From Candidatus Berkelbacteria bacterium (GTDB lineage: Bacteria > Patescibacteriota > UBA1384 > CAILIB01): 9,734 nt of DNA. The stretch covers positions 1 through 9,734 of the forward strand of contig JAGVEG010000094.1 in the NCBI GenBank assembly GCA_020058355.1. The letters run 5' to 3'. The translations under genes and the position numbers were made by a program. Shown here in pieces: positions 1 to 5,639 of the stretch (positions within the stretch are counted from its first letter, which is position 1; the number at the start of each line of letters is the position of its first letter). The notes under the pieces were generated by a model. It was not told where the DNA came from, did not search any database, and was given only the letters and a program-made list of their open reading frames with translations.

Positions 1-19
1 GCGAAAGGAAAAAGAAAAC

Positions 20-1150
20 ATGAGCCTTCAAAACGTGCTCCAGCAATTGGCGCGCACGAATTCTCCAGAAATTGCCGTACGTGTCGTCGACTATATTGGA
101 GGGGTAATAAACAACCTCAGTGGCGTCCCGGAAATGTACTGGCCCGCGATCGCGGACTATGACCGCAGTACAGGAACCACCTTAGAGTGGTTCTTTCGCT
201 CAATGGTAGTGGGGGGTGAGGTTGTGGCGCCCAATAACCTTGATGAACTTCTGGCACCGGGCAGAATCACTAAGCCTGTATTCACAGGAGCTACTCACTA
301 TACATGTGAGAATGAGGTACGCCGTGCGGTCTACCTGAGGAAATACCTTCGCAAGCTCGACCGCCTACAGTACAGGCAGCACCTCTTAATCGGTCTCATA
401 GTAACGCTCAAGCAACAGATTGAGCATCTGGAGTCTCTTCATGATCGACTAGCTCAGCTCGAGGTAAATCAGGGATATTCGTTCAGTATTCAGGGTATGT
501 TGAGCTTTGTGTTTGAAAATGTGACAGATCCCGGTCCTCGACAGGCAATGGTTGATGACATCCTGCGAACACATGCCCTTCTTGAGCAACCCGCTCCTGG
601 ACTGCGTTATGTACCGCATGGAAGTGCACTCTCAACAGGGGCACCAATAAAGGAGATTGTGAATGATGGGGTGGAGCAAAAAGTTACACTCTACGTAAGT
701 TTGGCGGAGATCACCTATCTCCAGATGAAAGTGGGTAACTACAGAGAGATCCACACCTTCCAAGGCCTCGTAACACTTGCGCTTGATGTCCTTGTTACGC
801 GCGAGACAGAGAAACTGTCTACCAATGACTTCCACTATGGAATCGGGAGGGAAATATTCGGACGGATTGAGAGCGGTATTATCCTATCGAAGGAGCGATA
901 CCGTGAACTTACCCGTACCGAGGAAGTTCCTGGGTTTGTACGCAGGGTACTAACTATTACAGGGGAGGCAGATGCATGTCTGCGTATTGTGGCAAAGCGT
1001 GAGGGAGTAGACGTTGCCCATGTACTCCTTGATGCACTCTGGTACCTGCTGGCTCTGATGAAGTTCAGTAGAGATAACTCCTACGATCTTTCAATATGTC
1101 AGAGAGGTATTCACCCAATCCTTTTGCGCTACCTGGATCTTTTCGAGTAA
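20..1150 (+). CDS. Unrecognised 376-residue protein with two ribbon-helix-helix-like segments
   Basis: I do not recognise this protein as a whole. The start is supported by AAGGA at 5-9, ten bases before the ATG, and the frame is open to a TAA. Residues about 98-147 are rich in Arg, Lys, Leu and Gln (RKYLRKLDRLQYRQHLL, then KQQIEHLESLHDRLAQLE) and look helical, possibly coiled coil. Residues about 221-262 (KVTLYVSL, a helix, then FQGLVTLALDVLV) and about 309-348 (VLTITGEADACLRIVAKREG, then VLLDALWYLLALM) both show a short strand followed by two helices, as in ribbon-helix-helix DNA-binding proteins. The second, with AKREGVD before the last helix, is the better match. No signal peptide or membrane span is evident. 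A DNA-binding or regulatory role is inference from pattern only; tandem domains would be unusual because these folds normally work as dimers. Its upstream neighbour lies outside the window. Confidence 0.85.
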   Translation: MSLQNVLQQLARTNSPEIAVRVVDYIGGVINNLSGVPEMYWPAIADYDRSTGTTLEWFFRSMVVGGEVVAPNNLDELLAPGRITKPVFTGATHYTCENEVRRAVYLRKYLRKLDRLQYRQHLLIGLIVTLKQQIEHLESLHDRLAQLEVNQGYSFSIQGMLSFVFENVTDPGPRQAMVDDILRTHALLEQPAPGLRYVPHGSALSTGAPIKEIVNDGVEQKVTLYVSLAEITYLQMKVGNYREIHTFQGLVTLALDVLVTRETEKLSTNDFHYGIGREIFGRIESGIILSKERYRELTRTEEVPGFVRRVLTITGEADACLRIVAKREGVDVAHVLLDALWYLLALMKFSRDNSYDLSICQRGIHPILLRYLDLFE

Positions 1151-1163
1151 GAAGGACTATGTC

Positions 1164-1197
1164 TTAAAAGCTCTATCTTCTGATGGGGCTTTTAAAA
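1164..1197 (+). terminator. Probable terminator after the first gene
   Basis: TTAAAAGCTC (1164-1173) pairs with GGGCTTTTAA (1186-1195), a 10-bp stem with one G-T pair and a 12-base loop, starting 13 bases after the stop codon. The T run (TTTT) is part of the stem rather than after it, so the terminator is only moderately convincing. Confidence 0.5.
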
Positions 1198-1305
1198 TAC
1201 AATTTTTATAGAATATAAGATACATAATTATATTATTAATGTTCTAATGTATTTACATCTTCTTGTAGATGTGGTAAAGAAAAAGTACATCGCTACTAAG
1301 TGGTG
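1198..1305 (+). promoter_or_regulatory. AT-rich spacer, probable promoter region for the two-gene unit
   Basis: Between the hairpin and the next gene lies a very AT-rich stretch with several -10-like hexamers (TATAAG at 1215-1220, TATATT at 1229-1234) but no clear -35. A small hairpin, ACATCT (1254-1259) pairing with AGATGT (1266-1271), lies in what would be the leader. A promoter here is inferred from composition and position; I cannot fix the transcription start. Confidence 0.3.
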
Positions 1306-1321
1306 GGAAGGAATTAACAAC

Positions 1322-1753
1322 GTGAATGTTTTAAATACCGCTGGCATTAAATTACCTGACAACCTATGCATCTCCGCTGCAGCAACGACTGCATTTGTGG
1401 AAAGGTTGAAGGACCCTGCCATCGTTAAGCCCGGCAACGGTGATCAATCGTTCTTTGTTAACGTCGACCCCAATGGGGTCATTAGCGTTAAGAATGATCG
1501 GCCAGGCAGTGTGGTGTACCCACAGTCCGGCGCCTTTCTTTTCTGGGCACAGGTTGTTGTGGGAGAGTGTCGTCATGAGCTTCATCACGAACGCCTCGGC
1601 TTTGATCTTGGTTCTTTCGCTGCGGCGTATGCCAAAGCACAGGATTTAATGGGCAAGGTGTTTGTTGTTCATAATAGTGAGCTGAAAGCTCTGGATGGTA
1701 AGAACCTTATTGCCCACTTCGGGTTGGGGTTTGAAGACGAAGGGAGTGTGTGA
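1322..1753 (+). CDS. Unrecognised 143-residue protein coupled to a small membrane peptide
   Basis: I do not recognise this protein. The frame is open from an ATG at 1247, but that start has no SD and would add 25 residues. GTG at 1322 is preferred because GGGAAGGA (1305-1312) sits nine bases before it. The product looks soluble and compact, with an N-terminal part MNVLNTAGIKLPDNL, a central hydrophobic segment (SGAFLFWAQVVVG) and a C-terminal helix rich in Ala. The segment ECRHELHHERLG contains HExxH, the zinc-metallopeptidase signature, but the charged residues around it fit the extended consensus poorly, so I treat it as possible chance. The TGA stop overlaps the ATG of a 38-codon membrane peptide by one base, indicating an operon with translational coupling. 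A protein-peptide pair acting at the membrane is a guess. Confidence 0.75.
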   Translation: MNVLNTAGIKLPDNLCISAAATTAFVERLKDPAIVKPGNGDQSFFVNVDPNGVISVKNDRPGSVVYPQSGAFLFWAQVVVGECRHELHHERLGFDLGSFAAAYAKAQDLMGKVFVVHNSELKALDGKNLIAHFGLGFEDEGSV

Positions 1754-1869
1754 TGAGATTTACGGGTCGTCAGGTTGTAGTCCTGGCAATTGCAGTAGTT
1801 GTTGCTTTGGTGGTAGTAGTTGGTGGCGGTGGTATAATCTTCTTGGGCTACACAGCCCTTAAGGACTAG
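1753..1869 (+). CDS. 38-residue single-span membrane peptide
   Basis: This short gene starts at the ATG overlapping the upstream TGA by one base (TGATG), with AGGGAG at 1741-1746 as SD, six bases before the start. The product begins MRFTGRQ, positively charged, and continues into about 25 uninterrupted hydrophobic residues rich in Val, Ala, Gly and Ile, ending GYTALKD. This is a single membrane span with a probable cytoplasmic N-terminus by the positive-inside rule. A strong terminator begins 14 bases after its TAG, so it is the last gene of the unit. SD, coupling, uniform hydrophobicity and position all argue that it is real. Function unknown: membrane anchor or partner of the 143-residue protein, or a small toxin-like peptide, are options without further evidence. 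Confidence 0.7.
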   Translation: MRFTGRQVVVLAIAVVVALVVVVGGGGIIFLGYTALKD

Positions 1870-1882
1870 TCACCTCGTTCAG

Positions 1883-1915
1883 CCCGCGCAGATCATTCTG
1901 TGCGGGTTTTGTTTT
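1883..1915 (+). terminator. Strong intrinsic terminator
   Basis: CCCGCGCAGA (1883-1892) pairs with TCTGTGCGGG (1897-1906) across a four-base TCAT loop, a 10-bp stem with one G-T pair, followed by TTTTGTTTT. This closes the two-gene unit and separates it from trhO. Confidence 0.9.
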
Positions 1916-1961
1916 GTATCAGGTTGCACAATCTGTCAAAAACCGGCACCATAGCAAGCGT

Positions 1962-2861
1962 ATGAAGTACCAAATTCTCCTCTATTACTACTACGGCCAT
2001 CTGGCAGACGCGGCTGAGCTTGTTGCGGCGCAAAAAAAGCGTTGTGCTGAGCTTGGTCTCACGGGGCGGATTATCATTGCTGAGGAGGGGATGAACGGCA
2101 CGCTTGAAGGTGCCGTTGAGAACACTGAGATCTTCGTCTCAGAGCTGCTCGGTGACCCACGCTTTAAAGACATTCATATGAAACGGAGTGCGGGAACGGG
2201 GAGCGCTTTTAAAAAGCTCTCAGTAAAGCTTCGTCATGAAATCGTCACGGGAAAATTGGGGGAACTTGATTTCAATCCATCAGTTGAAGGTACTGCCCAG
2301 CACATTTCTGCTGAGGAGCTCCACGCATGGATTCACTCAGATGAGGAGTTCTACATTGTTGACATGCGTAACGATTACGAGCACTTAAGTGGGCATTTTG
2401 CTGGCTCTATTCTGCCGCCAATGAAGAACTTCCGTGATCTTGCGGCGCTCTTGCCTTCACTTGAGCACCTCAAAGATAAGACCGTGGTCACCGTGTGTAC
2501 TGGTGGCGTGCGCTGTGAAAAAGCTTCAGGATTCCTCGTAAAACACGGATTCAAAGAGGTCTATCAGCTTTGGGGTGGGATTGTTACCTATATGGAGAAG
2601 TATCCTAACCAGGACTTCAACGGTAAGCTCTATGTATTTGATGGACGCGTTACCATGGGCTTCAATACGGATTCACCTGAGCACACGATTATTGGTCGTT
2701 GTGCTGAGTGTGGAAAGCCGAGCGAGCACTATGTGAACGATGACGGAGACCCAGATCGGCGGCACTTTATCTGTTGTGAGGAGTGTGCCGCCAAGCATCC
2801 GCTCTATGCCTCGGCGAACGATACATGGAAGGGTGCCCGAGAGCGCGCTGAAGTTTCTTAA
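1962..2861 (+). CDS. trhO: tRNA uridine(34) hydroxylase TrhO (rhodanese-domain family, formerly YceA)
   Basis: TrhO proteins install 5-hydroxyuridine at the wobble position of tRNA in the cytosol. The 299-residue product has the family's layout: an N-terminal domain (about 1-100, with GRIIIAEEGMNGTLEG at 35-50), a rhodanese-like domain (about 115-215) holding the catalytic loop CTGGVRCEKA with Cys179 and Cys185, and a C-terminal Cys-rich part (Cys247, Cys250, Cys271, Cys272, Cys275) that probably binds metal. The phrase YQLWGGIVTYMEKYP is also characteristic. The frame is open from an ATG at 1914, but that lies at the tail of the preceding terminator, so ATG 1962 (MKYQILLYYYYG) is chosen. No SD precedes it, so the start is translated without one or the transcript is nearly leaderless. 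The gene is monocistronic, bracketed by two terminators. Identification is from motifs and is firm at family level. Confidence 0.93.
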   Translation: MKYQILLYYYYGHLADAAELVAAQKKRCAELGLTGRIIIAEEGMNGTLEGAVENTEIFVSELLGDPRFKDIHMKRSAGTGSAFKKLSVKLRHEIVTGKLGELDFNPSVEGTAQHISAEELHAWIHSDEEFYIVDMRNDYEHLSGHFAGSILPPMKNFRDLAALLPSLEHLKDKTVVTVCTGGVRCEKASGFLVKHGFKEVYQLWGGIVTYMEKYPNQDFNGKLYVFDGRVTMGFNTDSPEHTIIGRCAECGKPSEHYVNDDGDPDRRHFICCEECAAKHPLYASANDTWKGARERAEVS

Positions 2862-2878
2862 GGATCTGCAATAAAAAC

Positions 2879-2904
2879 CCGACTACATCTTAGTCGGTTT
2901 TTTT
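2879..2904 (+). terminator. Intrinsic terminator of trhO
   Basis: CCGACTA (2879-2885) pairs with TAGTCGG (2891-2897) over a CATCT loop and is followed by seven T. An A-run on the left side makes it partly bidirectional in form. Confidence 0.9.
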
Positions 2905-2970
2905 ATTTTATCCATGATTTCTTCATAAGAAATTCAGAGGTTTGTCATTCGGGTCTGCTGTAGTGGTTTC

Positions 2971-3510
2971 ATGTCACGACGACACCTTTTCATTGACGGA
3001 TCAAGTCTCTTTGGTGGCCTCGATGAGCTCCTTGGTGTGGGAGTGCTGGTTGATTTTGTCGTGGTCTATGACGAGCTTGCTGAGCAGTATCCTTGTGAGG
3101 GTGTTTACTTCTATGGAACGTATCTCCAAGTAGGGAAACATCCTCGCAAACGAGTAGAGGCCCAGCGCTACTTTTTTAACTCAGCCAAACGACATCCCGG
3201 GGTAACGTTTCATCAGGGCTCGTATTCTTCGGTGGGGAAGGAAAAAGGTATTGATGTGCAAATGGCAGTTGATATTGCGATTGGGGCCGTAAAAGACCGG
3301 TATGATGAAGTGTTGGTGTGTAGTGGGGATGCTGATTTGTTCTATGGCTATCGTATTGCCACTGAAGCAGGAAAGCCTGTGATTCTGGTCACTATTCCCA
3401 CGAGGCGACCGCACCGTATACCAGAGTATGTCACTGAAGAGATCCGGCTTTCAATAAAAACACCCGCCGGCGTCCGGCGGGGGGGTTTGCATAATACAAT
3501 CAAAAAATAG
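2971..3510 (+). CDS. NYN/LabA-type PIN-like domain protein (putative nuclease)
   Basis: This 179-residue protein has the landmarks of the NYN (LabA/DUF88) branch of the PIN-like fold, whose members bind Mg2+ through clustered acidic residues and are often ribonucleases. FIDGSSLF at 7-14 supplies Asp9, KEKGIDVQMAVDIAI at 90-104 supplies Asp95 and Asp101, and VLVCSGDADL at 114-123 supplies Asp120 and Asp122. Length is normal for a stand-alone NYN protein. Nuclease activity and substrate are inferred from the family. There is no convincing SD before the ATG. The gene is oddly built at its end: residues 163-173 (KTPAGVRRGGL and following) are encoded by a GC-rich hairpin repeat that recurs 125 bp downstream, so the native C-terminus may have been extended by repeat insertion or the repeat may serve as an overlapping 3' element. 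No toxin-antitoxin partner is adjacent. Confidence 0.85.
   Translation: MSRRHLFIDGSSLFGGLDELLGVGVLVDFVVVYDELAEQYPCEGVYFYGTYLQVGKHPRKRVEAQRYFFNSAKRHPGVTFHQGSYSSVGKEKGIDVQMAVDIAIGAVKDRYDEVLVCSGDADLFYGYRIATEAGKPVILVTIPTRRPHRIPEYVTEEIRLSIKTPAGVRRGGLHNTIKK
3457..3490 (+). repeat. Hairpin repeat, copy 1 (inside the 3' end of the NYN gene)
   Basis: This 34-base unit matches 3582-3615 at 31 of 34 positions. The core CCCGCCGG (3463-3470), loop CGT, CCGGCGGG (3474-3481) is a perfect 8-bp stem. AAAC at the left edge (3458-3461) can pair with GTTT at the right (3485-3488) to extend it. It is translated as the C-terminal tail of the NYN protein. No T run follows, so it is not a classical terminator. Confidence 0.85.
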
Positions 3511-3581
3511 CTAATATGTCTATCAAAGAACGTTTTTTTCAGTGACCACCCGAATACTTTTAAAATTATTTATCTTAAAAT

Positions 3582-3615
3582 AAAACATCCGCCGGCGTCC
3601 GGCGGGTAGGTTTGC
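3582..3615 (+). repeat. Hairpin repeat, copy 2 (intergenic)
   Basis: The unit differs from copy 1 at three positions: T at 3588 for C, T at 3607 for G and A at 3608 for G. The core CCGCCGG (3589-3595), loop CGT, CCGGCGG (3599-3605) is retained. The changes give a T-G pair (3588 with 3606) and an A-T pair (3587 with 3607), so pairing is preserved while sequence drifts. The flanking AAAC and GTTT arms are also kept. Confidence 0.85.
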
Positions 3616-3654
3616 TATTAGTTAGCCAGAAAAGAGTGATTATGCGAATGAGTA

Positions 3655-3685
3655 ATGCCTCACCAACAGAGTATTGGTGGGGCAT
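3655..3685. repeat. 12-bp inverted repeat without a T run
   Basis: ATGCCTCACCAA (3655-3666) pairs with TTGGTGGGGCAT (3674-3685) around a seven-base loop, with a single G-T pair. Neither strand has a T run after the stem, so it is not a standard terminator. It lies within a 16-codon ATG frame (3642-3692) that has only a weak SD and that I do not call as a gene. It could be an RNA structure, an operator or a scar of a mobile element. Confidence 0.6.
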
Positions 3686-3687
3686 GA

Positions 3688-3825
3688 ACTAAAGATAGAG
3701 ACAGCTTCTCCAATCTACATATTGGGGGCTTTGCCCAGGACACCGTCATTACGGTTGTCATTAATGAAGATTTGGCGGAGGCGCAGCGGAGGTGGTTCCA
3801 AGTGCTGTGGGAGGCGGCAAAGTAA
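3688..3825 (+). pseudogene. Possible C-terminal remnant of a lost gene, perhaps phospholipase D-like
   Basis: After an in-frame TGA at 3685, the frame is open for 45 codons to a TAA and has no usable start codon in its first half. Its translation, SNLHIGGFAQDTVITVVIN followed by EDLAEAQRRWFQVLWEAAK, reads like a genuine protein end with alternating strand and amphipathic helix. The order (GNL-like turn, Gly-Gly-Phe, strand with conserved Val/Ile, Asp-Leu-Ala, aromatic helix ending LWE) resembles the C-terminal part of phospholipase D/HKD-family domains, but no HKD motif is present in the fragment. That it is a decayed gene end is moderately likely; the family guess is weak. Chance coding-like sequence is the alternative. 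Confidence 0.35.
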
Positions 3826-3965
3826 CTATCATTCTTCCTAAAAGTAGGTTTTTCCGTTACTGTCATTGTGTGATGCAGATTATCCTCACTAGCATGCGCC
3901 GTCGTAGCACTTCCACCGGGAGCTGCTTTGGCGTTGTATCGTAGGTACATCAATTACCAAGCTAA

Positions 3966-3993
3966 GCACCCGGTTCGCCGGGTGTTTTGTTTT
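3966..3993 (+). terminator. Intrinsic terminator directly in front of the acetyltransferase ribosome site
   Basis: CACCCGG (3967-3973) pairs with CCGGGTG (3978-3984) over a stable TTCG tetraloop and is followed by TTTTGTTTT. G3966 and T3985 can add a G-T pair. The SD of the next gene begins at the last T, leaving no room for a promoter between. Either it ends an upstream transcript while the next promoter overlaps it, or it is a conditional (attenuator-type) terminator. Confidence 0.88.
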
Positions 3994-4000
3994 CAGGAGA
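3994..4000 (+). promoter_or_regulatory. Ribosome binding site of the acetyltransferase gene
   Basis: CAGGAGA with seven bases to the ATG at 4008 is one of the best SD sites in the window, and it abuts the T run of the preceding terminator. Confidence 0.8.
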
Positions 4001-4007
4001 AAAATAA

Positions 4008-4523
4008 ATGGTACAAACGTTTACGCAGGGTCAGCTGAGCGGTCGACCGGCCATGCTTGGTTGGTGGAGTGAGCAGACAAAGCAAGACCCGAACTTGCTT
4101 CCAATGGAAAAAGGTGACCTAGAGAAAGCGGTTTTCGCTGTGGTTATCTTCAATGGTGAGGCCCCGATAGCAGCTGCCGCACTGGTCTACGCCCATACGG
4201 TGAGCGGGCAGCGAATCATTTATGGCGGCAAGACGGTGCTTGAGCTTGGCGCAGCATTCGTCTCGCCAGAGCAGAGGGGGAGGGGCTTGTGGAGACAGAT
4301 GGCAGAGGAACGATTAAAGTTCCTTGCTACGAGCCCTCAGTTTCTGGTCACATGTGTGACCCGTACACTAACCGTACAGAAAGGCCTCCTACACCTCGGC
4401 ATGGTACCGTTAGACATCCCTGAGATCAAGGCCTCACTCTGTTGCTGCAAGCCAGATGAACGAGCGGTTTGTAATGTCTGTCCCCACAAGGAAGGCGTGC
4501 AAACACTATGGTGTCCTGGTTAA
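4008..4523 (+). CDS. GNAT-family N-acetyltransferase-like protein with Cys-rich tail
   Basis: GNAT enzymes transfer an acetyl group from acetyl-CoA to an amine. The acetyl-CoA-binding motif A is visible at 79-104: ELGAAFVSPEQRGRGLWRQM, a strand then the pyrophosphate loop R90-GRGL and a helix. The last position of the usual R-x-x-G-x-G/A is Trp95 here rather than Gly/Ala. Preceding strands (AVFAVVIFNGEAPIAAAALV, 41-60) fit the fold. The 171-residue length is typical. Odd is the tail: six of the last 27 residues are Cys (145, 146, 147, 155, 158, 169), including a CNVC pair and a CCC run, plus Cys116. Such a cluster suggests metal binding or redox sensitivity, not a known GNAT requirement. The substrate cannot be told. 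It stands alone between a terminator-like element upstream and a hairpin downstream. Confidence 0.75.
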   Translation: MVQTFTQGQLSGRPAMLGWWSEQTKQDPNLLPMEKGDLEKAVFAVVIFNGEAPIAAAALVYAHTVSGQRIIYGGKTVLELGAAFVSPEQRGRGLWRQMAEERLKFLATSPQFLVTCVTRTLTVQKGLLHLGMVPLDIPEIKASLCCCKPDERAVCNVCPHKEGVQTLWCPG

Positions 4524-4528
4524 TTTCC

Positions 4529-4559
4529 TTGCCCCGTATGCCACGTGCATATGGGGCAA
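4529..4559 (+). terminator. 13-bp hairpin after the acetyltransferase gene (no T run)
   Basis: TTGCCCCGTATGC (4529-4541) pairs with GCATATGGGGCAA (4547-4559) around CACGT, a long stem with one G-T pair, five bases after the stop codon. No T run follows on either strand. It may stabilise the 3' end, act as a T-less terminator, or be an operator near the next start, 27 bases away. Confidence 0.5.
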
Positions 4560-4574
4560 ACCCCTACTATCTAC

Positions 4575-4580
4575 TAGACT
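4575..4580 (+). promoter_or_regulatory. Candidate -10 box of a leaderless peptidase transcript
   Basis: TAGACT ends exactly six bases before the ATG at 4587, and no SD is present in between. TANNNT at this distance from a start codon is the usual mark of leaderless mRNAs. No good -35 is visible. The same spacing occurs before the oxidase and cutA starts. Confidence 0.45.
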
Positions 4581-4586
4581 ATATGT

Positions 4587-5621
4587 ATGAACTATCCAAC
4601 TTCAGTAACCGATTTATTTACCCAACTCTGTGCAATCCGCAGTGTTTCGGGTGAAGAGCAGCAGGTGTATCAAGAGATTTTAGACTTCGCCCATGCGCAG
4701 GGGATAGAAGTCATCCGCGATACTGGCGGCAACCTTATTCTTACCAAGGGCACCAAGTTACCAGCCCTTCTTTTGAATGCTCACGTGGACACAGTGCCTC
4801 ATATAAAGACCATCGAGGTACAAGAAGTCGCTGGCCTCCTCACCAACAAGAACGGTGAAATCCTTGGTGCTGATAATAAAGCAGCGGTGGCTGCAATGCT
4901 CTTCTTCTTACTTGGGTATGATGGCGAGCAACAGGTTCAGCTTGTCCTTACCTACGGCGAAGAAACCGATTTTGGCGGGAGCACCTCGCTCGATCTCACT
5001 CTGCTCAACGGCAAACAAGGCTATGTATTTGATACCGCTCAGCCAATCGGGACCATCGTTCAGCACACCGGTACACTCTTAGAGTGGGAGGTAGTCTGCA
5101 CGAGTATGAGCGGGCATAGCGGTTTGACGTATCCAAATCCCATGGTGCAGCAGTTTGTGAAAGTAGGGGAGGTAGTTGCTGCTATGGCGCAGCTACCCGA
5201 CAGTCGTTGCAATGTAGCGCAACTGCAGTCCGAGGCGGCCTTAAATGTAATCTCGCCGTACATGCGATTTGCTGGAGAATTTCGGAGTATGAATCCTGTC
5301 TCAGCTCACAAAGCACAGGATCTCTTGAATGGTTTAGCTGGAGATATGACAACGGTGAAGATCACCGTGTGTGGTGAGGGATATTTTATCGAAGAGTCAG
5401 AATCAGCCTCGTTATGTGATGTGTTAGAGAGTTTCAACAAAAGAGTTGTTCTTCAACAAAGTTACGGACTCAGTGATGTGCATGTACTTCGATCTAGGGG
5501 ATTAAAGCTGATAAACTGTGGAAATGGCGCACGGTTTACCCATAGCGCAAATGAACAAATTGCCGTTGAAGACCTCGAGCTGATGGTTACGATTATCGAG
5601 AGGCTGGTAGCCACCTTCTAG
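4587..5621 (+). CDS. M20-family metallopeptidase (peptidase T-like)
   Basis: M20 enzymes are cytosolic zinc aminopeptidases, carboxypeptidases or deacylases with a di-metal site. The ligands are all recognisable: His66 in LLNAHVDTVP with Asp68 beside it, bridging Asp96 in LGADNKAAVAAML, general base Glu125 and ligand Glu126 in TYGEETDFGGS, Asp149 in YVFDTAQPIG, and His319 in GARFTHSANEQI near the C-terminus. The dimerisation domain (about 160-270) includes SGHSG at 175-179. At 344 residues the protein is short compared with E. coli PepT, but the GADNKAAVAAM and EE motifs put it in the tripeptidase/PepT-like part of the family. The substrate, probably small peptides, is inference. The oxidase gene starts 18 bases after its stop, suggesting co-expression, although that gene may also have its own promoter. 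Confidence 0.9.
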   Translation: MNYPTSVTDLFTQLCAIRSVSGEEQQVYQEILDFAHAQGIEVIRDTGGNLILTKGTKLPALLLNAHVDTVPHIKTIEVQEVAGLLTNKNGEILGADNKAAVAAMLFFLLGYDGEQQVQLVLTYGEETDFGGSTSLDLTLLNGKQGYVFDTAQPIGTIVQHTGTLLEWEVVCTSMSGHSGLTYPNPMVQQFVKVGEVVAAMAQLPDSRCNVAQLQSEAALNVISPYMRFAGEFRSMNPVSAHKAQDLLNGLAGDMTTVKITVCGEGYFIEESESASLCDVLESFNKRVVLQQSYGLSDVHVLRSRGLKLINCGNGARFTHSANEQIAVEDLELMVTIIERLVATF

Positions 5622-5625
5622 GAGG
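5620..5625 (+). promoter_or_regulatory. SD-like AGGAGG with unusually long spacing
   Basis: A perfect AGGAGG overlaps the peptidase TAG stop but lies 14 bases before the oxidase ATG, too far for efficient use. No other in-frame start fits better. It may still assist re-initiation after the peptidase gene, or be fortuitous if the oxidase is read from a leaderless mRNA. Confidence 0.4.
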
Positions 5626-5627
5626 CA

Positions 5628-5633
5628 TATACT
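5628..5633 (+). promoter_or_regulatory. Candidate -10 box of a leaderless oxidase transcript
   Basis: TATACT, five of six bases of the TATAAT consensus, ends exactly six bases before ATG 5640. No clear -35 can be seen 16-18 bases upstream, inside the end of the peptidase gene. Confidence 0.5.
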
Positions 5634-5639
5634 GGTGGC

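Larger units (their letters stand above)
3511..4007. other. 497-bp interval without an intact gene
   Basis: This stretch contains the second hairpin repeat, a long perfect-looking hairpin, a possible decayed gene end in frame with stops, and a terminator touching the next gene's ribosome site; each is listed separately. The - strand is open for about 97 codons from a TTG near 3953, but the product is Ser, Thr and His rich with no recognisable pattern, so I do not call it. From 3826 to 3960 I see nothing I can identify. Confidence 0.6.

Noticed and set aside
1914..1961. Upstream ATG extending TrhO by 16 residues
   Set aside because: This ATG lies in the T run of the preceding terminator and the extension has no family-like sequence; MKYQILLYYYYG at 1962 fits TrhO N-termini.
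3642..3692. 16-codon ATG frame with two Trp codons as a possible leader peptide
   Set aside because: The SD is weak, no tryptophan gene is nearby and the frame coincides with an inverted repeat; too short to support.
3660..3953. - strand open frame of 97 codons in the gene-poor interval
   Set aside because: It starts with TTG, has no SD, and the product is Ser/Thr/His-rich without a motif. The + strand reading of part of it looks more protein-like.
3826..3965. Possible tRNA or known small RNA before the terminator
   Set aside because: I found no cloverleaf arms, no TTCGA-type T loop and no resemblance to tmRNA, SRP RNA or RNase P RNA. The GGTTCG seen is the terminator tetraloop.
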